A stretch of 56,854 nucleotides of DNA from JANQRA01 sp035550735 (GTDB taxonomy: Bacteria; Actinomycetota; Acidimicrobiia; Spongiisociales; ZC4RG35), in contig DASZOM010000021.1 of the NCBI GenBank assembly GCA_035550735.1, positions 1 through 56,854 of the forward strand, in the 5' to 3' direction. Under the pieces are notes generated by a model that did no database searches, was not told where the DNA came from, and saw only the letters and a list, made by a program, of their open reading frames with translations. The translations under genes were made by a program, and so were the position numbers. Below are positions 7,512-16,119 of this stretch, one piece after another. Each line of letters begins with the position of its first letter. Within the stretch, counting starts at the first letter, position 1.

Positions 7512-8747
7512 ATGTTTCTCGACGATCGGGACCGGGCCATGCTCGGTGGGGAGCACGGGGAGGCCGCGGCCATCGCCATGAGACTGATCGTGGCTGCAGC
7601 GGATGCCATTGACGCCCCCGAGCTGCTCGACATCTCTTCTGCACACGTCGACAGCTGTCTCTATCACGGCCAAGCCGGTCTCGACTTCGCCGAGAGGCTC
7701 GCCCGCGCCGGTGGGCAGGTGGTCGTGCCCACCACCCTCAACGTCTCCTCCCTCGACCTGCTCCATCCCGAGCTCAATCGGGGACATCCCGAGACCGCGG
7801 CGAAGGCGCGTCGTCTCATGGATTGCTACGTCCAGATGGGCTGTCGTCCCACATGGACCTGCGCTCCATACCAACTCGCTGATCGTCCCGCGCTGGGTGA
7901 CCAGATCGCCTGGGGCGAGTCGAACGCCATCGTCTTCGCCAACTCGGTTCTGGGCGCCCGCACCGAACGTTATGGAGATTTCTTCGACATATGTTGTGCG
8001 CTCACAGGGCGCGCCCCGGCGATCGGGCTTCACACCGATCCGGGTCGGAGGGCCACTCTGGGCGTTCGTCTCGACGTCCCCGGGGACTGGCTCGACGACG
8101 ATCTCCTCTATGTCGCCCTGGGTCATGTCCTGGGTCGGGTCGCCGGGACCGAGGTCGCGGTGATCATCGGGCTCGACGAGCGCGCCGACGAGGACAGGCT
8201 CAAGGCACTCGGTGCGGCGGCGGCCTCGTCGGGGGCGGTGGGGATGTTCCATGCAGTGGGGGTCACTCCGGAGGGGCCCACCGTGGCGGCGGCGACGGGT
8301 GGGGCCCGGTTGGAGCGGACGGTGTCGGTCGACCCGAGCCGGCTCCGTCAGGCGATCCACGAGTTGGGCTCATCGGCGGAGAGTCTGGGTGCAGTGAGCA
8401 TCGGGACCCCACATGCCTCGCTACGAGAGCTGGAGACCCTCGCCGGGCTGTGCCTGGGCCGACGGACCCGGGTCCCCTTCTTCGTCAACACCGGCCGGGA
8501 CGTCCTCGCCGCGGCCGGTTCCACCACCGCTGCAATCGAGGAGTTCGGCGCGACTTTCGTCACCGACACCTGTAACTACCTGACCCCTATGACGGATCGG
8601 CAGGGCGGCGCGGTGATGACCAACTCGGGCAAGTGGGCCTACTACGCCCCGGCGAACATCGGGGTCGACGTGGTGATGGGGAGTCTCGTCGACTGCGTCG
8701 AGTCGGCCGTTGCCGGGACCGTGCTCAATACGGGCTGGGCGACATGA
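7512..8747 (+). CDS. Aconitase X large (catalytic) subunit
   Basis: 411 residues. Recognisable features are ISSAHVDSCLYHG near the N-terminus, PTTLNVSSLDLLHPEL, TWTCAPYQL, and the C-terminal FVTDTCNYLTP with TNSGKWAYYAPAN. Known AcnX enzymes are Fe-S dehydratases: cis-3-hydroxy-L-proline dehydratase in bacteria and phosphomevalonate dehydratase in archaea. The three conserved-looking cysteines (SCLYHG, TCAPY, DTCNY) are the expected cluster ligands. The substrate here is not decided: no proline racemase or other mevalonate gene is nearby. The stop overlaps the small-subunit start (ATGA), so the two are translationally coupled. Confidence 0.85.
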   Translation: MFLDDRDRAMLGGEHGEAAAIAMRLIVAAADAIDAPELLDISSAHVDSCLYHGQAGLDFAERLARAGGQVVVPTTLNVSSLDLLHPELNRGHPETAAKARRLMDCYVQMGCRPTWTCAPYQLADRPALGDQIAWGESNAIVFANSVLGARTERYGDFFDICCALTGRAPAIGLHTDPGRRATLGVRLDVPGDWLDDDLLYVALGHVLGRVAGTEVAVIIGLDERADEDRLKALGAAAASSGAVGMFHAVGVTPEGPTVAAATGGARLERTVSVDPSRLRQAIHELGSSAESLGAVSIGTPHASLRELETLAGLCLGRRTRVPFFVNTGRDVLAAAGSTTAAIEEFGATFVTDTCNYLTPMTDRQGGAVMTNSGKWAYYAPANIGVDVVMGSLVDCVESAVAGTVLNTGWAT

Positions 8748-9094
8748 GAGCCCTGGTCGCCGGTCGAGCCGAGGGCCCCACGGTGGTCCTCGATGAGGGG
8801 CTCTCCCTTTGGGGCGGGTTCGATCCCGCGACCGGATGCATCGTCGACCGTTCCCATCCCCAGCACGGTGAGTGCTTGACTGGGGCCATCGTGTGGATGC
8901 CCCACGGCCGGGGCTCCAGCTCCTCCTCTTCGGTGCTGGCCGAATCGATCCGACTGGGAACGGGACCGGCCGGCATCGTTCTCGCAGAGCCGGACCATAT
9001 CCTGGTGATCGGATCGCTGGTCGCCGACTTCCTCTACGGGGTGACCTGTCCCATCTGGGTCGCGGACAGTCCGGAATGGCCGGCGGGTAGATAA
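8744..9094 (+). CDS. Aconitase X small (swivel) subunit
   Basis: 116 residues from ATG 8744, overlapping the large-subunit stop by 4 bp. The DUF126 swivel domain is seen in VLDEGLSLWGGFDPATGCIVDR, the substrate-phosphate/carboxylate loop MPHGRGSSSSSSVLAE, and the C-terminal GVTCPIWV. It assembles with the large subunit to close the active site. The serine run after GRG is the family hallmark. Split subunits resemble the two-gene AcnX forms rather than the fused bacterial form. Confidence 0.85.
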   Translation: MRALVAGRAEGPTVVLDEGLSLWGGFDPATGCIVDRSHPQHGECLTGAIVWMPHGRGSSSSSSVLAESIRLGTGPAGIVLAEPDHILVIGSLVADFLYGVTCPIWVADSPEWPAGR

Positions 9095-9105
9095 GTTCGA
9101 TCGTC

Positions 9106-9924
9106 ATGGAAATCGAACTTGGCACTTTCGGGATCTGGAGACGGACGGCGGAGACAACCCCCGAGATGGCTGCGGCGGTGGAGTCGCTCGGTTTTGGGGC
9201 GCTGTGGGCCGGTGCTTCGCCGAAGGCAGCACTGACCGAGGTCGAGGCGATGCTCGATGCCACAGAGCGTCTGCCCGTGGCGACCGGTGTCGTCAACATG
9301 TGGCGGGAGGACGCGGCGACGGTGGCGTCGTCCTATAACCGCATCGAGGAGAGGCATCCGGGGCGTTTCCTGCTCGGGGTCGGCATCGGCCACCCCGAAT
9401 CGACGGCGGAGTATCGAAGCCCGTACGACACGATCGGTGAGTATCTCGACGACGTCGCAGCGGCAGGCGTCCCTCCGCAGCGCACCTTGCTGGCCGCCCT
9501 GGGCCCCAGGGTGCTCGCCTTGGCGGGGGAGCGGACGGTGGGCGCTCATCCGTATTGCACCACGCCACGTCATACCCGCATGGCGAGGGAAGTGATGGGT
9601 GACGGGGCTCTGCTCGCTCCGGAGCAGACGGTCGTGGTGGGCGTGCCCGCCGACGAGGCGACGAACCTGGCTCGCACCTTCACCGCCAGATACCTGGGCT
9701 TGGTGAACTACCGCAACAGCCTTCTGCGCGAAGGATGGTCCACAGACGACGTCGCCGACGGCGGCAGCGACCGCCTGGTCTCGGAGCTGGTCCTGATCGG
9801 CGACGCCGAGACGGTCGCCGAGGGTATCCGTGCCCATCTCGACGCGGGTGCCGACCACGTGTGCATCCAGGATCTGGGCCCCGACCCGTTGTCGGCGTAC
9901 CGAGCCCTGGCCGAAGTGCTCTGA
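9106..9924 (+). CDS. LLM-class (F420-type) oxidoreductase
   Basis: 272 residues from ATG 9106. Bacterial luciferase-like TIM barrel: LGTFGIWRR at the start, GFGALWAGASP, VATGVVNMWREDA, and ERHPGRFLLGVGIGHPE, the last being the typical R-F-x-L-G-V-G-x-G-H motif. The C-terminal LIGDAETVAEGIRAHLDAGADHV is also standard. Such enzymes use F420 or FMN; the substrate is unknown. TAAGTT (9092-9097), overlapping the previous stop, is 8 nt before the ATG, so it may have its own leaderless promoter besides being downstream of the AcnX pair. Confidence 0.85.
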   Translation: MEIELGTFGIWRRTAETTPEMAAAVESLGFGALWAGASPKAALTEVEAMLDATERLPVATGVVNMWREDAATVASSYNRIEERHPGRFLLGVGIGHPESTAEYRSPYDTIGEYLDDVAAAGVPPQRTLLAALGPRVLALAGERTVGAHPYCTTPRHTRMAREVMGDGALLAPEQTVVVGVPADEATNLARTFTARYLGLVNYRNSLLREGWSTDDVADGGSDRLVSELVLIGDAETVAEGIRAHLDAGADHVCIQDLGPDPLSAYRALAEVL

Positions 9925-9932
9925 AACCTGCT

Positions 9933-9978
9933 AACCGGGGCTTCCTGGCGCCATATATGGCGCCAGGAACCCGGGGTT
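9933..9978. terminator. Bidirectional terminator between LLM gene and lon
   Basis: A perfect 28-bp palindrome (9942-9969, centre ATAT) flanked by complementary AACC (9933-9936) and GGTT (9975-9978) arms. It sits exactly between two convergent genes. There is no long T tract on either strand. Confidence 0.65.
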
Positions 9979-9996
9979 CGTTGGAGGAGAGTGAGC

Positions 9997-12291
9997 TCAG
10001 CCCAGAGCGACGGCCAGCACGTCGGCGGCGGTGTCGGCGATGTGGAAGGTCATCTCCTGGCGGACCTGCTCGGGCACGTCGTCGAGGTCGGCCTCGTTGC
10101 GACGGGGCAGGATGACGTCGGTGATGCCGGCGCGATGCGCCGCCAACACCTTCTGCTTCACGCCACCGATCGGAAGCACCTTGCCCTGGAGGGTGATCTC
10201 ACCTGTCATGGCGACGCTGTCCCTCACCTTGCGACCGGTGAGAAGCGAGACCAGTGCGGTGAGCATGGCCACACCTGCCGAAGGACCGTCCTTGGGGATG
10301 GCGCCCGCGGGCACGTGGACGTGATAGCGGCCCCGCTCGAGCGCAGAGATGTCGATCCCGAGCTCTGCGGCGTGGGCCTCCACATACGAGAGGGCGATCT
10401 GGGCCGACTCCTTCATGACATCGCCCAGCTGACCGGTCAGGGTCAGGCCGCGCTCTCCGTCCATGGCGGTGGCCTCGATGAAGAGGACATCCCCGCCGGT
10501 GCCGGTGACGGCGAGACCCGTCGCCACCCCGGGGACATCGGTTCGGTCGGACGCCTCGTCCTTCCAGACCCGGGGCTTGCCCAGGTACTCCCGGATGTCA
10601 GCTTCGTCGACGACGACGACACCGTCACCCTGACGACGGGCGACTTTGGTCGCCACCTTGCGGGCGAGCTTGCCCAGCTCCCGCTCCAGGTTGCGCACGC
10701 CCGCCTCCCGCGTGTAGCGGTCGACGATGGCGGCAAGGGCCTCCTCGGTCACCTCGAGCTCCTCGGGCTCCAGCCCGGCGGCCCGCAGCTGACGGGGGAG
10801 GAGGTGGTCGCGTGCGATCTCGACCTTCTCGCGGTCGGTGTAGCCGTCGATGCGGATCACCTCGGTCCGGTCGAGCAGTGGCCCGGGGATCGACTCCGCC
10901 ATGTTGGCGGTGCCGATGAAGAGCACGTCGCTCAGGTCGAGGTCGACTTCGAGGTAGTGGTCCCGGAAGGTGTGGTTCTGCGCCGGATCGAGCACCTCGA
11001 GCAGCGCCGAGGAGGGGTCACCACGCCAGTCGCTGCCCACCTTGTCCATCTCGTCGAGGAGGAACACGGGGTTCATGGTCCCTGCCTCGGTGAGGGCACG
11101 GGCGATCCGCCCGGGTCGGGCGCCGACGTAGGTCCGACGGTGCCCGCGGATCTCGGCCTCGTCACGGATGCCACCGAGGGCGACGCGGACGAACTTGCGA
11201 CCGAGGGCGCGAGCCACCGACTCACCCAGCGAGGTCTTGCCGACACCGGGGGGCCCCACCAGGAGGAGGATGGCCCCGCCGCTCTCGGCGGCTTCGTTCT
11301 CGAGCCCGCGGTCGGCGCGCAGCTTGCGCACGGCGAGGTGCTCGACGATCCGCTCCTTGACATCGTGCAACCCGGTGTGGTCGGCGTCGAGCACGGTCCA
11401 CGCCTCGTCGAGATCGAGTCGGTCCTCGGAGCGGTTGCCCCAGGGAAGTTCGAACATGGTGTCGAGCCAAGTGCGGATCCAGGAGTGCTCCGGCGACTGC
11501 TCGCTCATCCGCTCGAGACGGTCGATCTCCTTCGTGATCGCCTCGGCCACCTTCTCGGGAAGGTCACGCTCCTCGAGCTTGGCCCGGTACTCGGAGGCGA
11601 CGTCGCCCTCCTCGCCGAGCTCCTTCCTGATCGCATCGAGCTGCTGGCGGAGGATGTACTCCTTCTGGCTCTTGGCGATGCTCTCGCTGGCGTCGTCACG
11701 GACCTTGCGTCGGAGCTCCTGATCTGCGAGCACCTCGCGCATCCACTCGATGAGGAGGCCGAGACGATGTCGGATGTCGAGTGCCTCGAGCAGCTCGACC
11801 TTCTGATCCAGTGACAGGTCGGGGGAGTAGGCGGCGAGGTCGGCCAGCTGCGAAGGGTTGTCCATGTCGAGGAGACGCTCGGCGACCCGTCCCAGACCGC
11901 GGTTCTCCAACACCGCGCTGACCACGGCCCGGTACTCGGAGACCAGCTCGTTCAACTCCTCGTCGATGAGGTCGACCTCCGGCGACTCCTCGGCCTCCAC
12001 CCATAGGGCACCGTTCTCGTCGACGGAACCGGCTCCGACCTGGGCGCGACTCTCACCGGAGACGACGACATTGCCGTCCTCGTCGTTGTGGACGGTGGCG
12101 ATCGTCCCCACCGTGGCGTAGCGGCCCTGGTTGCGGGGGACGATGAGGATGCGGCCACCGGTCTTGGCTGCTGCCTCGAGAGCTATCCGACCCTCGTCGC
12201 TGGCCACCTGGATGGTGACCGCCATGTTGGGGAACACCACTCCGTTGTGGATGGGGAGCACCGGCAGTGTCAGCTGGGATGTGTTGGGCAT
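9997..12291 (-). CDS. lon: ATP-dependent protease Lon
   Basis: 764 residues, full length. N-terminal substrate-binding LON domain (about 1-200), helical linker, AAA+ module with Walker A GPPGVGKT (346-353), Walker B FLLDEMDK, and GGIRDEAEIRGHRRTYVGARPG. The C-terminal protease domain has the Ser671-Lys714 dyad (KDGPSAG and GGVKQK). It degrades misfolded and regulatory proteins in the cytoplasm. The start is the ATG at 12291 with an AGGAAAG ribosome-binding site 9 nt upstream, so unlike many neighbours this gene has a leadered mRNA. Confidence 0.97.
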   Translation of the reverse strand: MPNTSQLTLPVLPIHNGVVFPNMAVTIQVASDEGRIALEAAAKTGGRILIVPRNQGRYATVGTIATVHNDEDGNVVVSGESRAQVGAGSVDENGALWVEAEESPEVDLIDEELNELVSEYRAVVSAVLENRGLGRVAERLLDMDNPSQLADLAAYSPDLSLDQKVELLEALDIRHRLGLLIEWMREVLADQELRRKVRDDASESIAKSQKEYILRQQLDAIRKELGEEGDVASEYRAKLEERDLPEKVAEAITKEIDRLERMSEQSPEHSWIRTWLDTMFELPWGNRSEDRLDLDEAWTVLDADHTGLHDVKERIVEHLAVRKLRADRGLENEAAESGGAILLLVGPPGVGKTSLGESVARALGRKFVRVALGGIRDEAEIRGHRRTYVGARPGRIARALTEAGTMNPVFLLDEMDKVGSDWRGDPSSALLEVLDPAQNHTFRDHYLEVDLDLSDVLFIGTANMAESIPGPLLDRTEVIRIDGYTDREKVEIARDHLLPRQLRAAGLEPEELEVTEEALAAIVDRYTREAGVRNLERELGKLARKVATKVARRQGDGVVVVDEADIREYLGKPRVWKDEASDRTDVPGVATGLAVTGTGGDVLFIEATAMDGERGLTLTGQLGDVMKESAQIALSYVEAHAAELGIDISALERGRYHVHVPAGAIPKDGPSAGVAMLTALVSLLTGRKVRDSVAMTGEITLQGKVLPIGGVKQKVLAAHRAGITDVILPRRNEADLDDVPEQVRQEMTFHIADTAADVLAVALG

Positions 12292-12303
12292 GAACTTGCG
12301 CTT

Positions 12304-12317
12304 TCCTTTGCAAAGGA
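12304..12317. promoter_or_regulatory. 14-bp palindrome over the lon ribosome-binding site
   Basis: TCCTTTGCAAAGGA is a perfect palindrome 13 bp upstream of the lon ATG; its minus-strand right half contributes to the AGGAAAG ribosome-binding site. It could be an operator or an mRNA hairpin that hides the site. The rest of the 119-bp gap between lon and the peptidase gene shows nothing else clear. Confidence 0.4.
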
Positions 12318-12410
12318 TGGGACTCAGAAAACGGATCTGAGCCAGACTGTATTCCGAATCTGAGCGTATCAGGCGCAGGTTTTCCCAGCGAGTCCGAGGG
12401 AAACGTCCGG

Positions 12411-13901
12411 TCAGGCTTCAGTGCGAATCGCGGAGAGATCGCTGGTGAGCAAGGTGGCCCAGAGATGGATGCCGTACCACAGGTTGGCCACCCGCACGTT
12501 CTCGTCGGCGGCGTGCTGGTTGTTGTCGTGGTTGGCGATGGGGAGGATCGCCACCGGGGCCCGCAGGATGTCCTCGAAGAGGTAGAGGGGGACCGAGCCG
12601 CCGAACGTGGGCAGCGCCACAACGTCCTCGCCGCTCGCCCTCCGACACACGTCGAGCAACGCAACCGCCAAGGCGGATCCCATCGGGATCCGCGCCGCCC
12701 GGTAGGCGGTGGCCCGGGTGAGACGGGCGAGCCGCCGATGCGATCTCCGTTCCTCGGGGGTCGGCGCCCGGTCGAGCACCAGGTACCCGGCACTCTCCAG
12801 ATGAGCCTGAACCCGGTCCACCATCGTCACCGGGTCGTCTCCGGCGGTCAGCCTGATGTCGACAGATGCGGTGGCCTCGGCGGGGATGACATTCCGGGCG
12901 GCGTCGCCCACGTCCGCCGCCCTGATCCCGCGCACGTTGAAGCTGGGCAGCATCAGCCGCTCGGGGTAGGTGGCGTCGCCCACCTCCGGGGCGCCGAAAC
13001 CGAGCTCGTCACGGAGGCGTTCGCTGACATCGGGCAGGGCGGCGATGGCGGCGCGATCGTCCTCGGACAGCGCCAGGGTGTCGTCGTAGAAGCCATCGAT
13101 GGTGACCACTCCCCGGTCGTCCTTGCAGGAGGCGAGAAATCGAGCCAAATCGAGGACAGGGTTGGGCACCCAGTTGCCGTAGTGACCCGAATGCAACTCG
13201 CGCTCCGGGCCGTAGAAGGTGAGATCGAACCCGCTGTAGCCGCGGGCCCCAAACGCGACCTGCGGAGCCCGGTTCTGGTTGAGCGGCCCGTCACAGAGGA
13301 GCCAGGCATCCGCCTCGAGCGTGGATGCGAGCCGGGACATGTAGCGCTCGAGATTGGGGCTGCCCGACTCCTCCTCACCTTCGAACAGGAAGACCAGCTC
13401 CACGCGACGGGACATGCCTGCGGCGGCGATCGCCTCGAGGGCGGCCGGGATCGCCGCCAGGGGAGTCTTGTCGTCGGATGCGCCGCGGGCATAGAGCCGC
13501 CATTCGGGGTCGAGGACGTCACCCGGGCCGGGCAGGTCGATCACCTCGCCATCGTGGTGGAGGGCAGCGGTGGTGAGGGTGGGGGTGAAGGGATGATGGG
13601 CCCACTCCGACGGGTCGACGGGCTGACCGTCGTAGTGGACGTACACGCCGAGAGTGGCAGTGGGGTTGTCGGCGTGCAGCCGGCCGATCACGACCGGGCT
13701 GGCGCCGTCGATCTCCACCACCTCCATCTCCGCCCCCTGTCGCTCGAAGCGGGCGCAGATCTCTGCTGCGTTGACTCTCAGATCGCTCAGCGAGCCGGTG
13801 ACGTTGGGTATGGCCAGCAGTTCGGCGAAGTCGCGGACCACCTCCCAGCCCCGCTCTGCGAGAAAGCCGCTCACCTCGGCACGGAGCGTCTGTTGATCCA
13901 C
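12411..13901 (-). CDS. M20-family dipeptidase/peptidase
   Basis: 496 residues. Zn ligands of the M20 family are visible: His89 and Asp91 in VYVHYDGQP, Asp143 in YARGASDDKTP, the Glu176-178 cluster in FEGEEESGSP, Asp in LLCDGPLN, and a C-terminal His in NHDNNQHAADE. The lid/dimerisation domain lies about residues 210-390, including GPERELHSGHYGNWVPNP. Likely hydrolyses dipeptides or N-acyl/carbamoyl amino acids; substrate unknown. The start is a GTG at 13901, with TAGCCT 6 nt upstream on the minus strand (plus-strand bases 13908-13913), indicating leaderless transcription. Confidence 0.9.
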   Translation of the reverse strand: MDQQTLRAEVSGFLAERGWEVVRDFAELLAIPNVTGSLSDLRVNAAEICARFERQGAEMEVVEIDGASPVVIGRLHADNPTATLGVYVHYDGQPVDPSEWAHHPFTPTLTTAALHHDGEVIDLPGPGDVLDPEWRLYARGASDDKTPLAAIPAALEAIAAAGMSRRVELVFLFEGEEESGSPNLERYMSRLASTLEADAWLLCDGPLNQNRAPQVAFGARGYSGFDLTFYGPERELHSGHYGNWVPNPVLDLARFLASCKDDRGVVTIDGFYDDTLALSEDDRAAIAALPDVSERLRDELGFGAPEVGDATYPERLMLPSFNVRGIRAADVGDAARNVIPAEATASVDIRLTAGDDPVTMVDRVQAHLESAGYLVLDRAPTPEERRSHRRLARLTRATAYRAARIPMGSALAVALLDVCRRASGEDVVALPTFGGSVPLYLFEDILRAPVAILPIANHDNNQHAADENVRVANLWYGIHLWATLLTSDLSAIRTEA

Positions 13902-13972
13902 CCACGCAGGCTAGATCTCTGCTGTCGCACGACGTTCGGGCTGAAGCCTCGGTGTCTAGCCTGCGCGCCGGG
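13902..13972. promoter_or_regulatory. Divergent leaderless promoters, peptidase / LtrA gene
   Basis: 71 bp containing two copies of TAGCCT in opposite orientation: minus strand (plus-strand bases 13908-13913), 6 nt before the GTG at 13901, and plus strand 13957-13962, 10 nt before the ATG at 13973. Confidence 0.55.
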
Positions 13973-15112
13973 ATGAAGGACGCGAGCCGCGTCTCGGTGA
14001 GGGCGAGCGTCGCCCAGAGCGCCACCTATGTGGAGCTCTTCTACGACCTGGTCTTCGTCTATGCGGTCACCCAGTTGACATCCCTTGTGCTCCACGACCT
14101 CACCTGGGGCGGTGTGGGCAGGGCGGCACTTCTCTTCTGGCTCGTCTGGTGGGCATGGACCCAGTTCACCTGGACGCTCAACCTCGCCGACACCGAACAT
14201 CCCCTGATCCGCGTCCCCACGTTGCTGGCCACGGCGGTCGCCTTCTTCCTCGCCCAGGCCGTGCCGGAGGCATTCTCGAGCGCAGGCGTCTGGTTCGCCG
14301 TCAGCTATGTCGTGGTGAGGCTGATCGGTCTCGCAATGCAGGCTTGGGTGATCGCCTCCGACCAGCGGGCATCCTTGACCGTGTGGGTGGGCCTTTCGAT
14401 GACGGGGCTCGCCCTGGTCGTGGCGGGTGGGTTCGCCGGACCAGAGCTGAGGCCGTGGTTCTGGCTGGCCGCCCTGGTCGCGGATCTCGTCGCCGCCGGC
14501 TTGGCGGGGCGGATGGTTTGGGTGCTGCAGGCGGGTCACTTCGCCGAGAGACACGGATTGATCGTCATCATCGCCCTGGGTGAGTCACTCATCGCCGGCG
14601 GGCTGGGCTCCTCCGGTATCGAGAGAGATCTCACCTTCGCACTGACCACCGCCGGCGCGGTGCTCGCCACCTGTGCCCTGTGGTGGACCTACTTCGGCAC
14701 CCTGCATCACCGCTTCGAGGAGGCGCTGGGATCCCAGGAGGACGAAGCCCGCGGCGGATTCGCCCGGGACGTCTTCTCGTTCTGGCACGCCGCGGTCGTG
14801 GCCGGTGTCATCGCGATCGCGGTCGCGTTCGAGCAGGCGATCGCCCACCCCGAGGAGCATCTGTCGGGGGGACCGAGTCTGGCGCTCACCCTGGGCGTGG
14901 CCCTGTTCACGGGCGGCCTGGCGGCGGCGGCGTTGCGCGCCGGCATCGGATCAGCGGTCGTTCCCCGGGCCGCGATCGCGGTGGTGGCCCTGATCTCCAC
15001 GCCGTTGATCTCGAGGATCCCGGCCTCGGCGGCCCTGTGGTCGATGGCGATCCTGATCTCGGCGATGGACCTGCTCGAGTCGCGCAGAGAGGAGCCGGCT
15101 CCTCAGACGTGA
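13973..15112 (+). CDS. Low-temperature-requirement protein A (LtrA)-like membrane protein
   Basis: 379 residues from ATG 13973; an in-frame GTG at 13952 would overlap the -10 hexamer and is less likely. About ten hydrophobic helices. The family signature YVELFYDLVFVYAVTQL is present near residue 20, with WWAWTQFTWTLNL, and ERHGLIVIIALGESLIAGG in the middle. LtrA proteins are integral membrane proteins of unknown biochemical role, named from a Listeria cold-growth mutant. The 3' end overlaps the convergent LLM gene by 10 bp. Confidence 0.88.
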   Translation: MKDASRVSVRASVAQSATYVELFYDLVFVYAVTQLTSLVLHDLTWGGVGRAALLFWLVWWAWTQFTWTLNLADTEHPLIRVPTLLATAVAFFLAQAVPEAFSSAGVWFAVSYVVVRLIGLAMQAWVIASDQRASLTVWVGLSMTGLALVVAGGFAGPELRPWFWLAALVADLVAAGLAGRMVWVLQAGHFAERHGLIVIIALGESLIAGGLGSSGIERDLTFALTTAGAVLATCALWWTYFGTLHHRFEEALGSQEDEARGGFARDVFSFWHAAVVAGVIAIAVAFEQAIAHPEEHLSGGPSLALTLGVALFTGGLAAAALRAGIGSAVVPRAAIAVVALISTPLISRIPASAALWSMAILISAMDLLESRREEPAPQT

Positions 15113-16119
15113 GGCGCCACCTCTTCTGCGAGCTGCTGCATCAGCTCGAGCTGCTCCTGGTAATCGAGGGTGGGGAAGTAACTGCGGGCTGCGAACTCGA
15201 GCGGCAAGGGCGTCGCCTCCCGGATCTTCCCGAGGTAGTCGACGATCTGACCGCTCGTCCCGGCCACCACCGACCGGGCCAGCAGGCTCTCCTTCTTGCT
15301 CGGGTCGAACTGCGGCGCTGCGCCCGGCGGGCCGCTGCGGGTCGCCGAGGCACCCATGTCGCTGTACTTCCAGGTCATCTGCCAGAGGTGCTGGGCGTAG
15401 CGGTCGAATGCAGCGTCGGCTGAGTCCCCCGGGAGCATCACGGAATAGTGGATGATTCGCAGCTCGGCAGGGTCACGACCGATCCGCTCGCACTCGTCGA
15501 CGATCCACTCCACCTGCCGGAGCAGCTTGTCCCGGGGGACGTTGGCGTAGATGCCGTCTGCCGATCTGGCGGCGCGACGCACGGCCGCCTCGGCGCCACC
15601 GCCGACAAGGATCGGGATGCGAGTCGAGGGCGCGGGACGCACCGCCAGCTGGGGCAGGTCGTAGACCCGCCCCTGGTGACGGAAGGGCTCACCGGTCCAG
15701 GCGAGCGGGAGAATCTCAAGGATCTCCTCCATCGCAGCTCCCCTTCGGTGGATGTCCGCGCCGAAACCGGCGAACTCGACCTCGCTCCAGCCCAGCCCCA
15801 GACCCAGGATGAACCTGCCCTTGCTCAGCAGGCTGACGGTGGCGGCGTCCTCGGCCAGCCGCAACGGGTGATGGAGGGGGGCGAGCAGCACGCCCGTGCC
15901 GATCTCGATCTCGGTGGTGGCGGCTGCGATGGCGGCGCTGACCACCGCCAGCGAGGGCATGTACCCATCGTCGACGAAATGGTGCTCGGTGGTCCACACC
16001 GATCCGAGGCCGAGACGTTCCGCATCTACGGCGATCCGGACGGTCTCGTGGTAGGCGCGCTCCCAATCCCGCTCTCCGGGCCGGAGCTGGGCGCTCAAGA
16101 GGCCGAATCCAAGTGTCAC
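15103..16119 (-). CDS. LLM-class (F420-type) oxidoreductase
   Basis: 338 residues. GTG start at 16119 chosen because a strong GGGAGGA ribosome-binding site lies 5 nt upstream and the start overlaps the GNAT stop (GTGA). Luciferase-like barrel: SVWTTEHHFVDDGYMPSLAVV, IEIGTGVLLAPLHHPLRLAED, GRFILGLGLGW, and IPILVGGGAEAAVRRAAR. The EHHF motif places it with luciferase-like monooxygenase/F420 reductases of the limonene-monooxygenase-like type. Substrate unknown; it is translated together with the GNAT acetyltransferase upstream. Confidence 0.88.
   Translation of the reverse strand: MTLGFGLLSAQLRPGERDWERAYHETVRIAVDAERLGLGSVWTTEHHFVDDGYMPSLAVVSAAIAAATTEIEIGTGVLLAPLHHPLRLAEDAATVSLLSKGRFILGLGLGWSEVEFAGFGADIHRRGAAMEEILEILPLAWTGEPFRHQGRVYDLPQLAVRPAPSTRIPILVGGGAEAAVRRAARSADGIYANVPRDKLLRQVEWIVDECERIGRDPAELRIIHYSVMLPGDSADAAFDRYAQHLWQMTWKYSDMGASATRSGPPGAAPQFDPSKKESLLARSVVAGTSGQIVDYLGKIREATPLPLEFAARSYFPTLDYQEQLELMQQLAEEVAPHV

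Noticed and set aside
9942..9969. Perfect 28-bp palindrome as a replication or recombination site
   Set aside because: Its position exactly between two convergent gene ends is best explained by a bidirectional terminator.
9991..11814. Long plus-strand reading frame opposite lon
   Set aside because: It is antisense to a full-length Lon with all motifs; in high-GC DNA the complementary third-position frame stays open. No family features.
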